Source: Borrelia anserina Es
GTDB taxonomy: Bacteria > Spirochaetota > Spirochaetia > Borreliales > Borreliaceae
DNA length: 64,000 bases
NCBI RefSeq assembly: GCF_001936255.1
Contig: NZ_CP013704.1
Span: forward strand, 124,001-188,000
Reading direction: 5' to 3'
A model generated the notes under the pieces. That model was not told where the DNA came from and ran no database searches. It saw only the letters and a list, made by a program, of their open reading frames with translations. The translations under genes were made by a program, and so were the position numbers. This document shows, piece after piece, positions 9,366 to 19,489 of the stretch; position 1 is the stretch's first letter; every line of letters begins with the position of its first letter.

Positions 9366-11243
9366 ATGCATAAAAAGTCTAATAGTAAACTAAGATTAAA
9401 TTTCATTTTTACAATTTTCTTATTAATAACGCTATTGACAATCTATAAATATTTCATGCTCATGTCTTCAAAAGACATACAATATTTCTCTCAAAATATA
9501 AATCACATTTCAAAAAGAGGCAACATTTATGACAGAAATGGTAAAATAATAGCCTTTTCTTCAAAATCACATTCAGTAGGCACAAACCCAAATAAAATAA
9601 AAAATATTGTAAATACATCAGAAACCCTTGGTGCAATACTGAAAATTGAACCTCAAATACTTAAAAAAAAACTGTCCTCTAAAAAAGGATTCATATATAT
9701 AAAAAGAAAAATAACAAGAGAAGAATCTGAATTAATTAAAAGAATTCAATCAGAAGGAAGATTAAAAGACATCATACTTTATCCGGACTACACAAGAATT
9801 TATCCATTTAAAGAATTGACAAGCAATATTACAGGATTTGTCGGAACAGATAACATCGGACTTACAGGAATTGAGCTTTCTCTAAATACCTTACTAAATG
9901 AAGATCTTACAAAACAAAAATCTATAAATGAAAAACTAAGCACAAACAACATATATCTGACCATAGACATAGATCTTCAAAAAAGTATAAACCAAATAGC
10001 AAAAAAATACTTCAAAGAAAACAATCCTGAAAACATGATCACCATAGTAATGGATGCTAAGAATGGAGAAATTTTATCAATGCTTCAATTTCCACAATAT
10101 GATGCTAATTACTACTCAAAATATCCTAAAGAAATATGGAACAATTTTGCCACTTCATTAACCTATGAACCTGGTAGTATTAATAAAATTTTTACAGTAG
10201 CCATCCTATTAGATAGTGGATTATTAAAATTAAATGAAAAATTTTTAGATAACGGCATATACCAAAAAAAATTTAAATCTGGAGAAATAGTTACAATCAA
10301 AACTTTAAATCCCCCTTATGACTACATTGATTCTAGTGGGATCCTAATCTATTCATCAAACGTAGGAATAGCTTACATTACAGATAAGGTAAGTAATGAA
10401 TATTTCTATAACAAATTAATAGACTTTGGTTTTGGAGAAAGGGTCGGATTTCCTTTCCCCGGAGAAACAAAAGGCCTCTTAACACATTATTCAAAATGGT
10501 CAGGAAGAAGTAAAGCCACAATAGGATTTGGACAAGAAATAGGTGTATCTGCAATTCAAATACTACAAGCTGCTAGCGTATTAAGTAATAACGGAATTAT
10601 GTTAAAACCCAAAATCATAAAAAGAATAAGCGATGAAATGGAAAATACAATCCAAGAACTCCCAAATGAAGAAATTAAAAGAGTAATATCTAATCGCACA
10701 GCAAAAGAAGTTTTAAAAATAATGAAAGAAGTCGTAAATAAAGGAGGAATACCAAAACTTAAAATGAAACACCTAAACATCTCAGCGAAAAGTGGAACTT
10801 CTCAAGTAATTGATAAAAACACAGGCAAATACTCAGACAAAGATTACACTTCCTCAATACTAGTAATATATCCTACAGAAAATCCACAATACATTATATA
10901 TATAGTATACAGATATCCTAAAAAGATAATATATGGAACAAGAATTGCTGCACCCATGGCAAGAGAAATAATAGAACTAATTGAACATCGAAAAAATAAA
11001 AATAAGTATAATGAAATTAAAATTTCTTCAAAAATTAGAATACCAAAACCCACAATAAAACGTGAATCAATGGAATCCCTACCAAATCTTATAGGACTTT
11101 CCAAAAGGGATTTAATGAAAATTCTAAAAAACTATAAAAAGAAAAAAATAAAGATAAAAGGAAATGGCTTTGTCTATAAACAATCTAAACAACCTAACAC
11201 AAAATTAAAAGATATAGATGAACTTGAAATATTCTTAAAATAA
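9366..11243 (+). CDS. ftsI: Division-type penicillin-binding protein 2 / FtsI (transpeptidase)
   Basis: Class B penicillin-binding protein that cross-links septal peptidoglycan from the outer face of the inner membrane. An N-terminal membrane anchor (about 12-33) is followed by the PBP dimerisation domain starting at RGNIYDRNGKIIA. The transpeptidase motifs are SxxK in PGSINKIF, SxN in YSSNVGIAY, and KSGT in SAKSGTSQV. The C-terminal ~60 residues (LPNLIGLSKRDLMKILK...) resemble one PASTA unit. AAGGAG lies 15 nt before the ATG and TATAAT is at 9337-9342. The 3' end converges with the acyl-CoA ligase gene, with one base between the two stop codons. Confidence 0.9.
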   Translation: MHKKSNSKLRLNFIFTIFLLITLLTIYKYFMLMSSKDIQYFSQNINHISKRGNIYDRNGKIIAFSSKSHSVGTNPNKIKNIVNTSETLGAILKIEPQILKKKLSSKKGFIYIKRKITREESELIKRIQSEGRLKDIILYPDYTRIYPFKELTSNITGFVGTDNIGLTGIELSLNTLLNEDLTKQKSINEKLSTNNIYLTIDIDLQKSINQIAKKYFKENNPENMITIVMDAKNGEILSMLQFPQYDANYYSKYPKEIWNNFATSLTYEPGSINKIFTVAILLDSGLLKLNEKFLDNGIYQKKFKSGEIVTIKTLNPPYDYIDSSGILIYSSNVGIAYITDKVSNEYFYNKLIDFGFGERVGFPFPGETKGLLTHYSKWSGRSKATIGFGQEIGVSAIQILQAASVLSNNGIMLKPKIIKRISDEMENTIQELPNEEIKRVISNRTAKEVLKIMKEVVNKGGIPKLKMKHLNISAKSGTSQVIDKNTGKYSDKDYTSSILVIYPTENPQYIIYIVYRYPKKIIYGTRIAAPMAREIIELIEHRKNKNKYNEIKISSKIRIPKPTIKRESMESLPNLIGLSKRDLMKILKNYKKKKIKIKGNGFVYKQSKQPNTKLKDIDELEIFLK

Positions 11244-11263
11244 TTTATGAAAATAAATTATTT
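11238..11263. terminator. Stem-loop over both stop codons of converging genes
   Basis: AAATAATTTAT and ATAAATTATTT form a perfect 11-bp inverted repeat around a GAAA loop (11249-11252). The left arm contains the ftsI stop (11241-11243) and the acyl-CoA ligase stop (11245-11247), so the hairpin can form in both transcripts. The stem is A/T only, with short T tracts at the arm ends rather than a long separate U tract. A bidirectional terminator or 3'-end stabiliser is the likely role. Confidence 0.5.
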
Positions 11264-13137
11264 ATCTCATCTTTATAAAAATTTAAAATATAATTACGCT
11301 TAACATCCATCTTAACAGACATCTCCTTACCTACTTCAAATGGCTTTTCCAAAAGAACAAATTTTAATATTTGCTCAAAAGGCTTAAACCCATTAGCCCT
11401 ACTAATAAGCTTCTTTATCTCATCACTAATGACTTTAATAACAATATCATTCATAATAATTTGTCGCTTATTTTGAACATCAAGAACTTGCTGACCTATA
11501 CTTTCTAAATACTTATTTATCTCCTCAAAATTAGGAAGAATTAATGCACCTAAAAACTTCTGATCCTGACCCACAACAACAGCTTTCTCAATCAATAAAG
11601 ATTCTTCAAGTCTAATTTCAATCGGAGCAGGTTCAATATTTTCCCCATTATTCAAAACAATAGTATCTTTTTCTCTTCCTATAATCTCAACAACATTATC
11701 TTTTGACAACTTAACAATATCACCCGTATTCAAAAACCCATCAGATCCAATAACCTGTCTGGTAGCATCTTCGTCTTGATAATATCCAATCATAATTTGA
11801 GGACCCTTAATAAATAGGACTCCTTTACCTGGTTTTTTAAGTTCATTACCATCCTCATCCCTAATCTCAGCAACAGTTCCAGGCAATATTCTACCACAAG
11901 TGCCAATCATTACCTTTTTATGCTCATTAGAAGCAACACCAGGGGATGCTTCTGTTAATCCATAAGCATTAGCAAGCTCAATTCCAATTGAGTTAAAAAA
12001 TCTAACAACAGACGAAGATATGCTACCCCCACCAGTTATTCCAACAACAAAATTATTGCCTAAAACCTTCCTTATCTTATTAAAGATGATTAAATCTCCC
12101 AAAATTGTAACAGGAAATAAAATTATTAAGCCCAAAATACTTAAGATTTTTTTTATAGGAATTAACAAAGTAAATCCGTTATCAGGGTACAATCCTAAAG
12201 TTATCCTATAGCAAATATCATTCAAACATGCCGCCTTAACAAAACTCTTAAATGACAGCCTTGCCAAGAACGATTTCTTGGCAACCGCTTTAAAAATATT
12301 TTGCTTTATTGCAATCCAAAGCCTAGGAACAGCTGCAATATAATGAGGATTAATATTCTTAATATCATCAAGCATGTTTCTTGGAACAATACTTGAAAAT
12401 AAACAAGTCATGCCTTTAAGAAAAATGTGATAAGAAAATGATCTCTGAAATGAATGCCAAATTGGCAAAATACACATAAATACTTGTCCTTCACTAACAC
12501 TAACCATCCGACTAAAACTAGATACTTGATAAAGAAAGTTAGCATGAGAAAGCATTACTCCTTTAGGGTTACCTGTAGTTCCAGAAGTATATATTATTGT
12601 AGCCATGTCATTAGGATTAACATTATTTAAAGTTTCAATAATTTCTTCATCTCGTCTTGACTCATCCCCAATTGCAACACACTCTTTATAAGTATAAATT
12701 TTAAAATCGTTAAACCGCAGCTTTTCTCTTTCATCTAAATCATCAATAATGATAAAAATAGGGTTAACTTTAAAGTTAACACGAATAACCAAATCAAGAA
12801 GACTCAAATTTTCCACTATTACTATACTAGGACGAATATTATTGATAATTACTTCGGCTTCAAAAAGAGTAACATCAGCTCCCTTTGGAACATCTACAGC
12901 ACCTAAAGCTAAAATCGAAAAATCTATAACACTCCATTCAATTCTATTCTCAGAGCAAATAAATACTTTATCCTGATATCCCAAACCTATCTTTTTTAAG
13001 AAAGATGCAAATTTCAAAACATCATTTTTCAAATCCTCATAAGTAACTCTAACATAATCCTTATTGCTTCTATATATCTGTGCAACTTCATTACCACACT
13101 TACTAGCAATTCCAAAAAAGGTTTTTACTATTGACAT
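11245..13137 (-). CDS. Long-chain fatty acid-CoA ligase (AMP-forming)
   Basis: Activates fatty acids to acyl-CoA through an acyl-adenylate. Borrelia cannot make fatty acids and uses host ones for its lipids, so the role is probably uptake and incorporation. The 630 residues carry the AMP-binding motif TIIYTSGTTGNPKGVMLSH, the A5-type motif NAYGLTEASPGV, the LNTGDIVKL motif and the mobile C-terminal hinge near EIIGREKDTIVLNNGENIEP. A hydrophobic stretch near 330-355 (IPIKKILSILGLIILFPVTIL) could associate with the membrane. The length fits the FadD/FadD15 class. Chain length preference cannot be read from the sequence. Confidence 0.9.
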   Translation of the reverse strand: MSIVKTFFGIASKCGNEVAQIYRSNKDYVRVTYEDLKNDVLKFASFLKKIGLGYQDKVFICSENRIEWSVIDFSILALGAVDVPKGADVTLFEAEVIINNIRPSIVIVENLSLLDLVIRVNFKVNPIFIIIDDLDEREKLRFNDFKIYTYKECVAIGDESRRDEEIIETLNNVNPNDMATIIYTSGTTGNPKGVMLSHANFLYQVSSFSRMVSVSEGQVFMCILPIWHSFQRSFSYHIFLKGMTCLFSSIVPRNMLDDIKNINPHYIAAVPRLWIAIKQNIFKAVAKKSFLARLSFKSFVKAACLNDICYRITLGLYPDNGFTLLIPIKKILSILGLIILFPVTILGDLIIFNKIRKVLGNNFVVGITGGGSISSSVVRFFNSIGIELANAYGLTEASPGVASNEHKKVMIGTCGRILPGTVAEIRDEDGNELKKPGKGVLFIKGPQIMIGYYQDEDATRQVIGSDGFLNTGDIVKLSKDNVVEIIGREKDTIVLNNGENIEPAPIEIRLEESLLIEKAVVVGQDQKFLGALILPNFEEINKYLESIGQQVLDVQNKRQIIMNDIVIKVISDEIKKLISRANGFKPFEQILKFVLLEKPFEVGKEMSVKMDVKRNYILNFYKDEINNLFS

Positions 13138-13250
13138 ATGATCTCACTATACACTAATAATAACGAATACTACAAATAAATTATAACTCAAATTACCATT
13201 AAATATAAGCTTTATAAAGTAAATACATATCATCAAAAACAAACAAATAT

Positions 13251-13544
13251 CTAACTGCCCATAACAAAAAACTGAATTCCCTCAGTAGGACACTCTTGCC
13301 TCAAAATCTCAACAGCATTTTTCAATCTTTCTATAACATCCAACTTATCAGTATAGATCACAAGAATAAAATTCTCTTCAGGCCAAATTCCATTACCTTG
13401 CTTCTCACCCGTTCTACCTTTTCCATGGACATTATATATCTTAGAATAATATATACATTCTCCCAAATCTTTCTCTATCTTATTCATATATTCATGAAGA
13501 TCAAGCTCTAAAGATAAATTAGAAATTATTTCCGCTCTATACAT
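13251..13544 (-). CDS. PII-like transporter-associated protein (PG0541-type)
   Basis: A 97-residue small protein with the pattern of the PG0541 family of PII-like proteins encoded beside RND efflux pumps. It has an N-terminal strand (AEIISNLSLELDL), then the loop VHGKGRTGEKQGNGIWPEEN, and the closing GIQFFVMGS. PII-like folds usually bind a small nucleotide or metal and regulate a transporter; the ligand here is unknown. It lies 18 bp downstream of besB and so is the last gene of the besC-besA-besB operon. The family assignment is from remembered pattern, not a search. Confidence 0.6.
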   Translation of the reverse strand: MYRAEIISNLSLELDLHEYMNKIEKDLGECIYYSKIYNVHGKGRTGEKQGNGIWPEENFILVIYTDKLDVIERLKNAVEILRQECPTEGIQFFVMGS

Positions 13545-13562
13545 ACATTCCCCTTATCAATC

Positions 13563-16500
13563 TCAATCCTCGTCAATAAAAGCATTTTCCGAATTACCAT
13601 TAACCTTATCCTTTTCCTTAGTACTATCTTTATTATCTGAATCCTTACTTTCACTTGAAAGATCCTCACCTACTCTCTTAAGATCAATCTTATCAACAGA
13701 ACTCCATAAACGAAACAAGATAAAATCTTTTAAAGAAAGCCCAGAAAAAACTTCAAAAATCATAGGAATAAGAAGCAAAGTCAAAAATGTACTAGCAACC
13801 ATCCCACCAATAAAGGTAAAAGCAATTGGCTTTACAAGATTAGTATCACTTGAACCTGAAAACACAAGAGGCAAGAGTCCAATTATTGACGTTAAAGCAG
13901 ACATTAAGATTGGCCTAAATCTAGAACGTCCTGCCTCAAGTACGGCCTCTCTAAGATTAAAGCCTCTATTAAGCAACAAATGAATATAATCTACCAACAC
14001 AATACCTGTATTAACAACAACTCCAACAAGCATAAGCATACCAACAGCAGTAAAAACAGAAACATTTTCTCCTGATATAAAATAACTCAATACAACACCT
14101 ATCAAAGTCAATGGCAAGGTAAAAAGAATAATGAATGGTTTTAAAAGAGATTCAAATTGTGCTGCCATTACTCCAAACACAAGCAAGATAGCCATAAAAA
14201 TTATCACTCCAAATTGCTTCATACTACTTGCAAATTCATCATATTCTCCCCCAAACTTAACCAATATACCATCTTTCTGAGGAACTCTATTAGATACAAA
14301 ATCCATTACCTTTGCCGTAACCAAAGCCAAATTCTCACCTGGAGCAATACCTGCTGTAAGTTTAACTACCAAGGCTTGATCCTCTCTAGGAATCTTGCTA
14401 ATTCCTCTTGTTTTTTTCAATCTAACTACTGAAGAGAGAGGAATTTTAACACCAACTTCATTTGTAATAAAGATTTTATCTAAATCTTTCAAACTAGCAA
14501 CATTGTCTCTATTAAGCCTAAGTAAAATATCATAACTCACACCATCTTCAATATACTTTCCTGCTAAAATCCCATTAATACTAGCCCCAATCTCTCTTGA
14601 GAGAGTTTCTATATTAATTTTATAAGCATAAACTTTTTCCCTATCTACTTCTATATCAATTTGTAGCTGTTCCTGTATATCAAGTGTAGGATTAACAAGA
14701 TTGGGAAACTCTCTTTTTAAAAGATTAACTAATAATTCTCCATATTCTCTTGCATACTCAAAATCCAAAGCAGTAATTTTAATCTCAATAGGAGGACCAC
14801 CAAAAGAACTTCTTTCTAAAGAGGCACTAGGATTTAAATTAGGATAAAGACTTTCAACTCTCTTATAAACTCTATATTGAATATCTTCTTCACTTTCAAC
14901 AAATTTCTCATCAATTTCTTCTTTTAAAGGTAATATAACACTAAACACAAAACCACTTGAATCTATTTCAGCAATGATACTCTTATAAACTTTAATCTCA
15001 CTTTTCAAAATTTCTAAAACTTTATCTGAATAAGATTTTGAAATTTCTAAGCTCGTTTTATGGGGAAAATTAAAATTAAAATGAATTAAAGAAGAACTAT
15101 CATTGGGCATAAAAGATACATTTAAAAAAGGAAATAAAACTAAACTTAAAATAAAACTAAAGAGAATAATAAGAGAAAAAGCCATTTTTCGAATTAAAAT
15201 ATAGTTCAACAGCTTAACATAATACATCTCTCCAATAGAATAAATTCTATAACAAAAGTCATCAATACGCTTAATCAACTTATTTTTGATAGGTCTTTGA
15301 AAGGTAGTATAAAGTCTAACATAATAACTTGAAAGCACAGGAACTAAAAATACTGCAATAACTAAAGAAGCCGTCAAAGATATGACAATAGTAAAAGCAA
15401 AATCTCTAACAAAATCACCAATAATACCCAACTCAGCCCTAAAAATAAGCATGGGAGCAAATACACAAATCGATGTTAGAGTCGCAGCTATAATTGGCAG
15501 CATCATTTCCTGTGTGCCAAGAATAGCAGATGAAACAAGCTTTGCTCCCTTCTGCCTATATCTATATATATTTTCTATTACAACAATAGAACAATCCACA
15601 AGCATACCAACACTCAAAGCAAGACCTGAAAGACTCATAACATTCAGTGAAATACCTGCAAAATACATTAAACAAAAAGTAAGAACAATAGCTATTGGTA
15701 TTGCAATACCAATAATAACCGTCGCTCTAAAACTTCTTAAAAAGAAGAATATAATACATAATGCAAGAATTGCTCCAGAATAAGCTGAATCAGAAACAGA
15801 AGAAATAGCCTTTTTAATATGATTAGCATTATCATAAAAAACATCTAAAGATATATCCCTTGGAAGCATAAGCTTAATTTTCTCAATCTCTGAATTTACT
15901 GCATCGGAAACAGCAACAGAATTTGCATCACTTTGTTTTTGTATAGATATCACAATAGAAGGCTTACCATTATAATATGCATAACCCTGTAAATCTTTAG
16001 CTGTGCTCTTAACACTTGCAATATCTCTCAGCCTAACCTGAACAAGAGAATTATCGCCCAAAGAATAAGTACTCGATTTTCTATAAGCAACAACCACATC
16101 TTCCAAATCTCTAATCGAATTAAATTTTCCTAATACTTGAGTTTGATACTCCAAATTGCTATCTAATATATCACCAACAGAAAATTCAAAATTTTGAGAA
16201 GAAACAAACGGAACTATCTCTGATAAAGTAAGTCCATATGCTTCTAACCTATTTTGGGAAACCTCTATTAAAACATGTCTATCTCCACCCCCAACAACTT
16301 TTACCTGGCCAACTCCGTTAAGTCTCTCTAACTTCGGTTTAAGAACACTATCTGCATACTTTTTAAGTTCCAAAACAGACCTATCTGCATAAATAACAAA
16401 TGTTAGTACTGACGAACTATCTAAACGTCCCCTATAAATCCTAGGCAAGTCTACTTCTTTAGGTAGAAGGTTTTTTGAAAGCTCAAGTGCATCTCTTATT

Positions 16501-16829
16501 TCATTCAAGGCCAAATCCAAATCGGTACCATGATAAAATTGAAGATTAATACTACTTTGACTCTTAAAAGAACTACTAGTTATCTTCTTTATATTCTTTA
16601 CTGAAGCTAAACTACCTTCTAAAACACTAGTCACTTTCTCTTCAACTTCTTTTGCAGAACTTCCCGCATAATGTGTAGACACAGTGATGTAATTTTCTTC
16701 AATGCTGGGCAGTAGATCTATCTTTAATCTTGAAAAAGTATAAACACTAATCATAACCAACAATGAAAACAATATTAACATCGTTATTGGTTTGCCAACA
16801 ACTCTCTTTACTAACACACTTAACCTCAA
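13563..16829 (-). CDS. besB: RND efflux transporter, inner membrane pump (BesB)
   Basis: Proton-driven AcrB-like pump of the BesABC tripartite efflux system; in B. burgdorferi this system is linked to drug resistance and virulence. 1088 residues. TM1 starts at ITMLILFSLLVMISVYTF, followed by a large periplasmic porter loop. TM4 has the HAE1-type GMLVDCSIVVIENIYRY with a single relay aspartate, then a second periplasmic loop (GGPPIEIKITALD) and the second TM block (FESLLKPFIILFTLPLTLIG). The C-terminus is a charged tail of about 35 residues rich in Ser, Asp and Lys. The ATG is 3 bp from the besA stop. Confidence 0.92.
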   Translation of the reverse strand: MRLSVLVKRVVGKPITMLILFSLLVMISVYTFSRLKIDLLPSIEENYITVSTHYAGSSAKEVEEKVTSVLEGSLASVKNIKKITSSSFKSQSSINLQFYHGTDLDLALNEIRDALELSKNLLPKEVDLPRIYRGRLDSSSVLTFVIYADRSVLELKKYADSVLKPKLERLNGVGQVKVVGGGDRHVLIEVSQNRLEAYGLTLSEIVPFVSSQNFEFSVGDILDSNLEYQTQVLGKFNSIRDLEDVVVAYRKSSTYSLGDNSLVQVRLRDIASVKSTAKDLQGYAYYNGKPSIVISIQKQSDANSVAVSDAVNSEIEKIKLMLPRDISLDVFYDNANHIKKAISSVSDSAYSGAILALCIIFFFLRSFRATVIIGIAIPIAIVLTFCLMYFAGISLNVMSLSGLALSVGMLVDCSIVVIENIYRYRQKGAKLVSSAILGTQEMMLPIIAATLTSICVFAPMLIFRAELGIIGDFVRDFAFTIVISLTASLVIAVFLVPVLSSYYVRLYTTFQRPIKNKLIKRIDDFCYRIYSIGEMYYVKLLNYILIRKMAFSLIILFSFILSLVLFPFLNVSFMPNDSSSLIHFNFNFPHKTSLEISKSYSDKVLEILKSEIKVYKSIIAEIDSSGFVFSVILPLKEEIDEKFVESEEDIQYRVYKRVESLYPNLNPSASLERSSFGGPPIEIKITALDFEYAREYGELLVNLLKREFPNLVNPTLDIQEQLQIDIEVDREKVYAYKINIETLSREIGASINGILAGKYIEDGVSYDILLRLNRDNVASLKDLDKIFITNEVGVKIPLSSVVRLKKTRGISKIPREDQALVVKLTAGIAPGENLALVTAKVMDFVSNRVPQKDGILVKFGGEYDEFASSMKQFGVIIFMAILLVFGVMAAQFESLLKPFIILFTLPLTLIGVVLSYFISGENVSVFTAVGMLMLVGVVVNTGIVLVDYIHLLLNRGFNLREAVLEAGRSRFRPILMSALTSIIGLLPLVFSGSSDTNLVKPIAFTFIGGMVASTFLTLLLIPMIFEVFSGLSLKDFILFRLWSSVDKIDLKRVGEDLSSESKDSDNKDSTKEKDKVNGNSENAFIDED

Positions 16830-16832
16830 AAA

Positions 16833-17795
16833 TCAAACATTGCCTGCAACAGCAAGCCCATCTTGAATATCAACTATATTCACATAAGCTCCATCAGAAA
16901 GCGAAGAAATACCCTCAATTACAATTAAATCATCTTCATTAATACCATCATGAACAGCCACAATATTATCTACCCCAAAGCCTATTAAAGGAAAAACCAT
17001 CTCAACTGTTTTCATATCTGCACTTACCCTAAATACACAAGGTTTACCACCTCGTTCAATAAAGGCATGACTTGGAATTTTAATAACATTTTCTAAACGT
17101 TTAGTAATAAGTTTAATCTTAACAAACATACCAACAATCATCTTATTTGTATTGTTCCCTATAGGTTCAAGATATACTACAGCAGCACGACTCTTAAAAT
17201 CTAAAACGGGAGACATTTCTGAAATTTTAGCTCTAAATTCTTCATTAGGATAGGATTCAAGCTCAATAATTGCATCATTACCAATCTTAATATCTAAGAT
17301 ATCTTTCTCAGAAACATAAGTTTTAATCTGTATTAAATCCATTTTACCTATTAAAGCAATACTTGTTTGAGGCCCAACTATTTCTCCAATTTTTCGACTA
17401 ATAGATAAAACATATCCAGAAATTGGAGATCTCACTGAATTTTTTAAATAAAGAAAACCTGGCTTTGAAGCATCAAGCGTTGCAATTATTTGGCCCTTCC
17501 TTACATAAGTTCCAAGCTTGATATTAAGAGATACTATTTTGCCTGTAACATCTGGAAATACCTCAGCTTTAATTTTGGTCTCTACATCACCATTCAAAGT
17601 AATATAATTACTCAAAACACCCCGCCGAACTTTCATTGCAATAACTGGAAATTTATAAACCATATCAGCATCATTAGTACTAATATCTTCTTGAGCTTCA
17701 CTGTCAAGCTCCTCATTACATGAAAAAGTAAATAACAAAACTAAAAAAAATAAACAATAATTTAAATGATACTTAATATTAAAAATTAAACTCAT
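16833..17795 (-). CDS. besA: RND efflux periplasmic adaptor lipoprotein (BesA)
   Basis: Membrane fusion protein linking BesB to the outer membrane channel BesC. 320 residues. The N-terminal signal ends in a spirochaete lipobox, LLFTFSC, with the lipid cysteine at about residue 26, so it is probably anchored to the inner membrane. The biotinyl-lipoyl-like half motifs surround a very short hairpin (GKIVSLNIKLGTYVRKGQ and SPISGYVLSISRKIGEIVG). The beta-barrel and membrane-proximal domains follow (MIVGMFVKIKLITKRL, KIPSHAFIERGGKPCVFRV). It is shorter than AcrA because the coiled-coil hairpin is reduced. It sits between besC and besB with gaps of 21 and 3 bp. Confidence 0.9.
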   Translation of the reverse strand: MSLIFNIKYHLNYCLFFLVLLFTFSCNEELDSEAQEDISTNDADMVYKFPVIAMKVRRGVLSNYITLNGDVETKIKAEVFPDVTGKIVSLNIKLGTYVRKGQIIATLDASKPGFLYLKNSVRSPISGYVLSISRKIGEIVGPQTSIALIGKMDLIQIKTYVSEKDILDIKIGNDAIIELESYPNEEFRAKISEMSPVLDFKSRAAVVYLEPIGNNTNKMIVGMFVKIKLITKRLENVIKIPSHAFIERGGKPCVFRVSADMKTVEMVFPLIGFGVDNIVAVHDGINEDDLIVIEGISSLSDGAYVNIVDIQDGLAVAGNV

Positions 17796-17816
17796 AAAAT
17801 ATCCTTACCAATTTAA

Positions 17817-19136
17817 CTAATCCAGTAAATCTTGATATTCAAGTACTGCATTAGCATAATTTAGTTTATCTTTTATAAATTGCAAATTACTCTGTTTATA
17901 GGAAATTTCTATGTTATTTAATTTTATAAGATCCACAGCCCCTCCATTAAAGGCATCAAAAACCAGATGATAATTCTTCTTAGCAATTTCCAAATTCATC
18001 TTAGAATGCTTTAACATAGATTCATATAATCTTACAATTTTACGCTTCTGCACAATGTTGAATTTAAATTCACGTATCTTATTTTCAATTTGACTTTTTA
18101 ATATTTTTAACTTACAATCTTGTTCCCATATCTCCACAAAGCTTTTAGAAAATGGCAAAATTTCAGTTAAATTATAAGTCAAGCTGAAAGAAAACTGAAA
18201 TCCCCCTCCCCGATTCAATAAACCTCCCCAATCATTACCCAAAAAAATACTTCCAGGATTATAAGAAACTGATAACGATAATCTTGGCAAGAAGACATTC
18301 AGCCAACGATCATCAAGAGAGAGTTGAGTAATTTTAAAAAAATTATTCAACTCTCTTACCTCTAGATGTTCGTTAACATCTATGACTTCATTAAACAATG
18401 AAACATTTGACACCTCATCTGATAGTTCTCCTATAGTTTCAAAATCTTGAGAAACATCCAACCCTAACAATAGTTTTAACCTATTTTTTGTCTCCTCAAA
18501 TTTAATAATTTGTTCATCTAAATCAAGCTGCACTTTACCATACTTTAGTTTAGCATCAAGATAATCTATCTCAGTAATAAGTCCAGAATGATAAGCTACT
18601 TTCACTTGATCAAATGTAAGTTTGCCACTCTTAACCTGACTTTTAAAAAAGTCCAAGATACTTTTAAAAGCCAAAAGTTCATTATAAATTTTAAGAACAC
18701 GCAATTTAATAATTTTAGTAGCTTTCTCTCTGTTTATCTTGGCATTTTCATATTCCAAAATGGCAAATCTAATTTTACTAAAATCAGCAGGAGATATTGC
18801 AATATCAGCAGAAACACCAAAACTTAAGCTCCAATCCCCAATTCCTCCCATATTAGGCATAAAAGAGTTTTGTCTTGAAAAATTTGAACTAAACGCTATA
18901 TTTGGAACAAAAATATTCCATGAATTATCCTTGTATATTTCTTTTATCTTTTCTTTATACTCAGTATCCTTAGGATCCAAACTGTTTTCCAAAGCCATAC
19001 TAACAGCATCTTCAGCAGATATTTTAATAATTACTTCTGCATAAGAAGAATAAGAAAAAAACAACAAAACAAAAATTAATAATAAACCTTTAACCCTTAT
19101 TCTATCTATAAATAATAAATAAAGTAAAACATCCAT
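17817..19136 (-). CDS. besC: TolC-like outer membrane efflux channel (BesC)
   Basis: Outer membrane and periplasmic channel of the BesABC system, first gene of the operon. 439 residues. A signal sequence ([17 protein letters not shown]) is preceded by about 16 residues, so the true start may be downstream of the ATG at 19136; no clear ribosome site decides this. The mature protein shows the TolC duplicated pattern: [15 protein letters not shown] at the start, a long helix ([29 protein letters not shown]) and its repeat near the end ([25 protein letters not shown]). It is divergent from yidD with about 50 bp between the starts, so promoters for both must lie there. Confidence 0.88.
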   Translation of the reverse strand: MDVLLYLLFIDRIRVKGLLLIFVLLFFSYSSYAEVIIKISAEDAVSMALENSLDPKDTEYKEKIKEIYKDNSWNIFVPNIAFSSNFSRQNSFMPNMGGIGDWSLSFGVSADIAISPADFSKIRFAILEYENAKINREKATKIIKLRVLKIYNELLAFKSILDFFKSQVKSGKLTFDQVKVAYHSGLITEIDYLDAKLKYGKVQLDLDEQIIKFEETKNRLKLLLGLDVSQDFETIGELSDEVSNVSLFNEVIDVNEHLEVRELNNFFKITQLSLDDRWLNVFLPRLSLSVSYNPGSIFLGNDWGGLLNRGGGFQFSFSLTYNLTEILPFSKSFVEIWEQDCKLKILKSQIENKIREFKFNIVQKRKIVRLYESMLKHSKMNLEIAKKNYHLVFDAFNGGAVDLIKLNNIEISYKQSNLQFIKDKLNYANAVLEYQDLLD

Positions 19137-19189
19137 TTGTCACTAATTATATTATAAGATTTAATAATAATAATATATATGTTATTATT

Positions 19190-19489
19190 ATGCACATGTA
19201 CATCTTACAAAAGATTTTGATGATATCCAATCTAATATTTGTCCTATTGATAAAAATATACCAAAGTACTTTCTCTAAAATTATTGGACCTTGCTGTTTA
19301 TATAAACCCAACTGTTCAAATTACGCATTAAAATGCCTAAAAAAATACAACATTATGATAGCCTTTATTCTAATTACATTAAGACTGGTTAGATGCAATG
19401 CACTATTTAAAGGAGGAGTTGATCCAATACCAACCAAAAAGCCAATACTAAAATCATTAAAAGAATTTAGAACAAGACTAATCAAATAA
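19190..19489 (+). CDS. yidD: Membrane protein insertion efficiency factor YidD
   Basis: Small membrane-associated protein that assists YidC in inserting inner membrane proteins. The 99 residues have the YidD signature: an N-terminal amphipathic hydrophobic helix, then [19 protein letters not shown] with the conserved cysteines, [10 protein letters not shown], and the closing [17 protein letters not shown]. The gene begins ATGCACATG, so either Met may be used, and no clear ribosome site is seen. Unusually it stands alone, away from rnpA and rpmH. Its last 12 bp overlap the 3' end of proX tail to tail. Confidence 0.88.
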   Translation: MHMYILQKILMISNLIFVLLIKIYQSTFSKIIGPCCLYKPNCSNYALKCLKKYNIMIAFILITLRLVRCNALFKGGVDPIPTKKPILKSLKEFRTRLIK

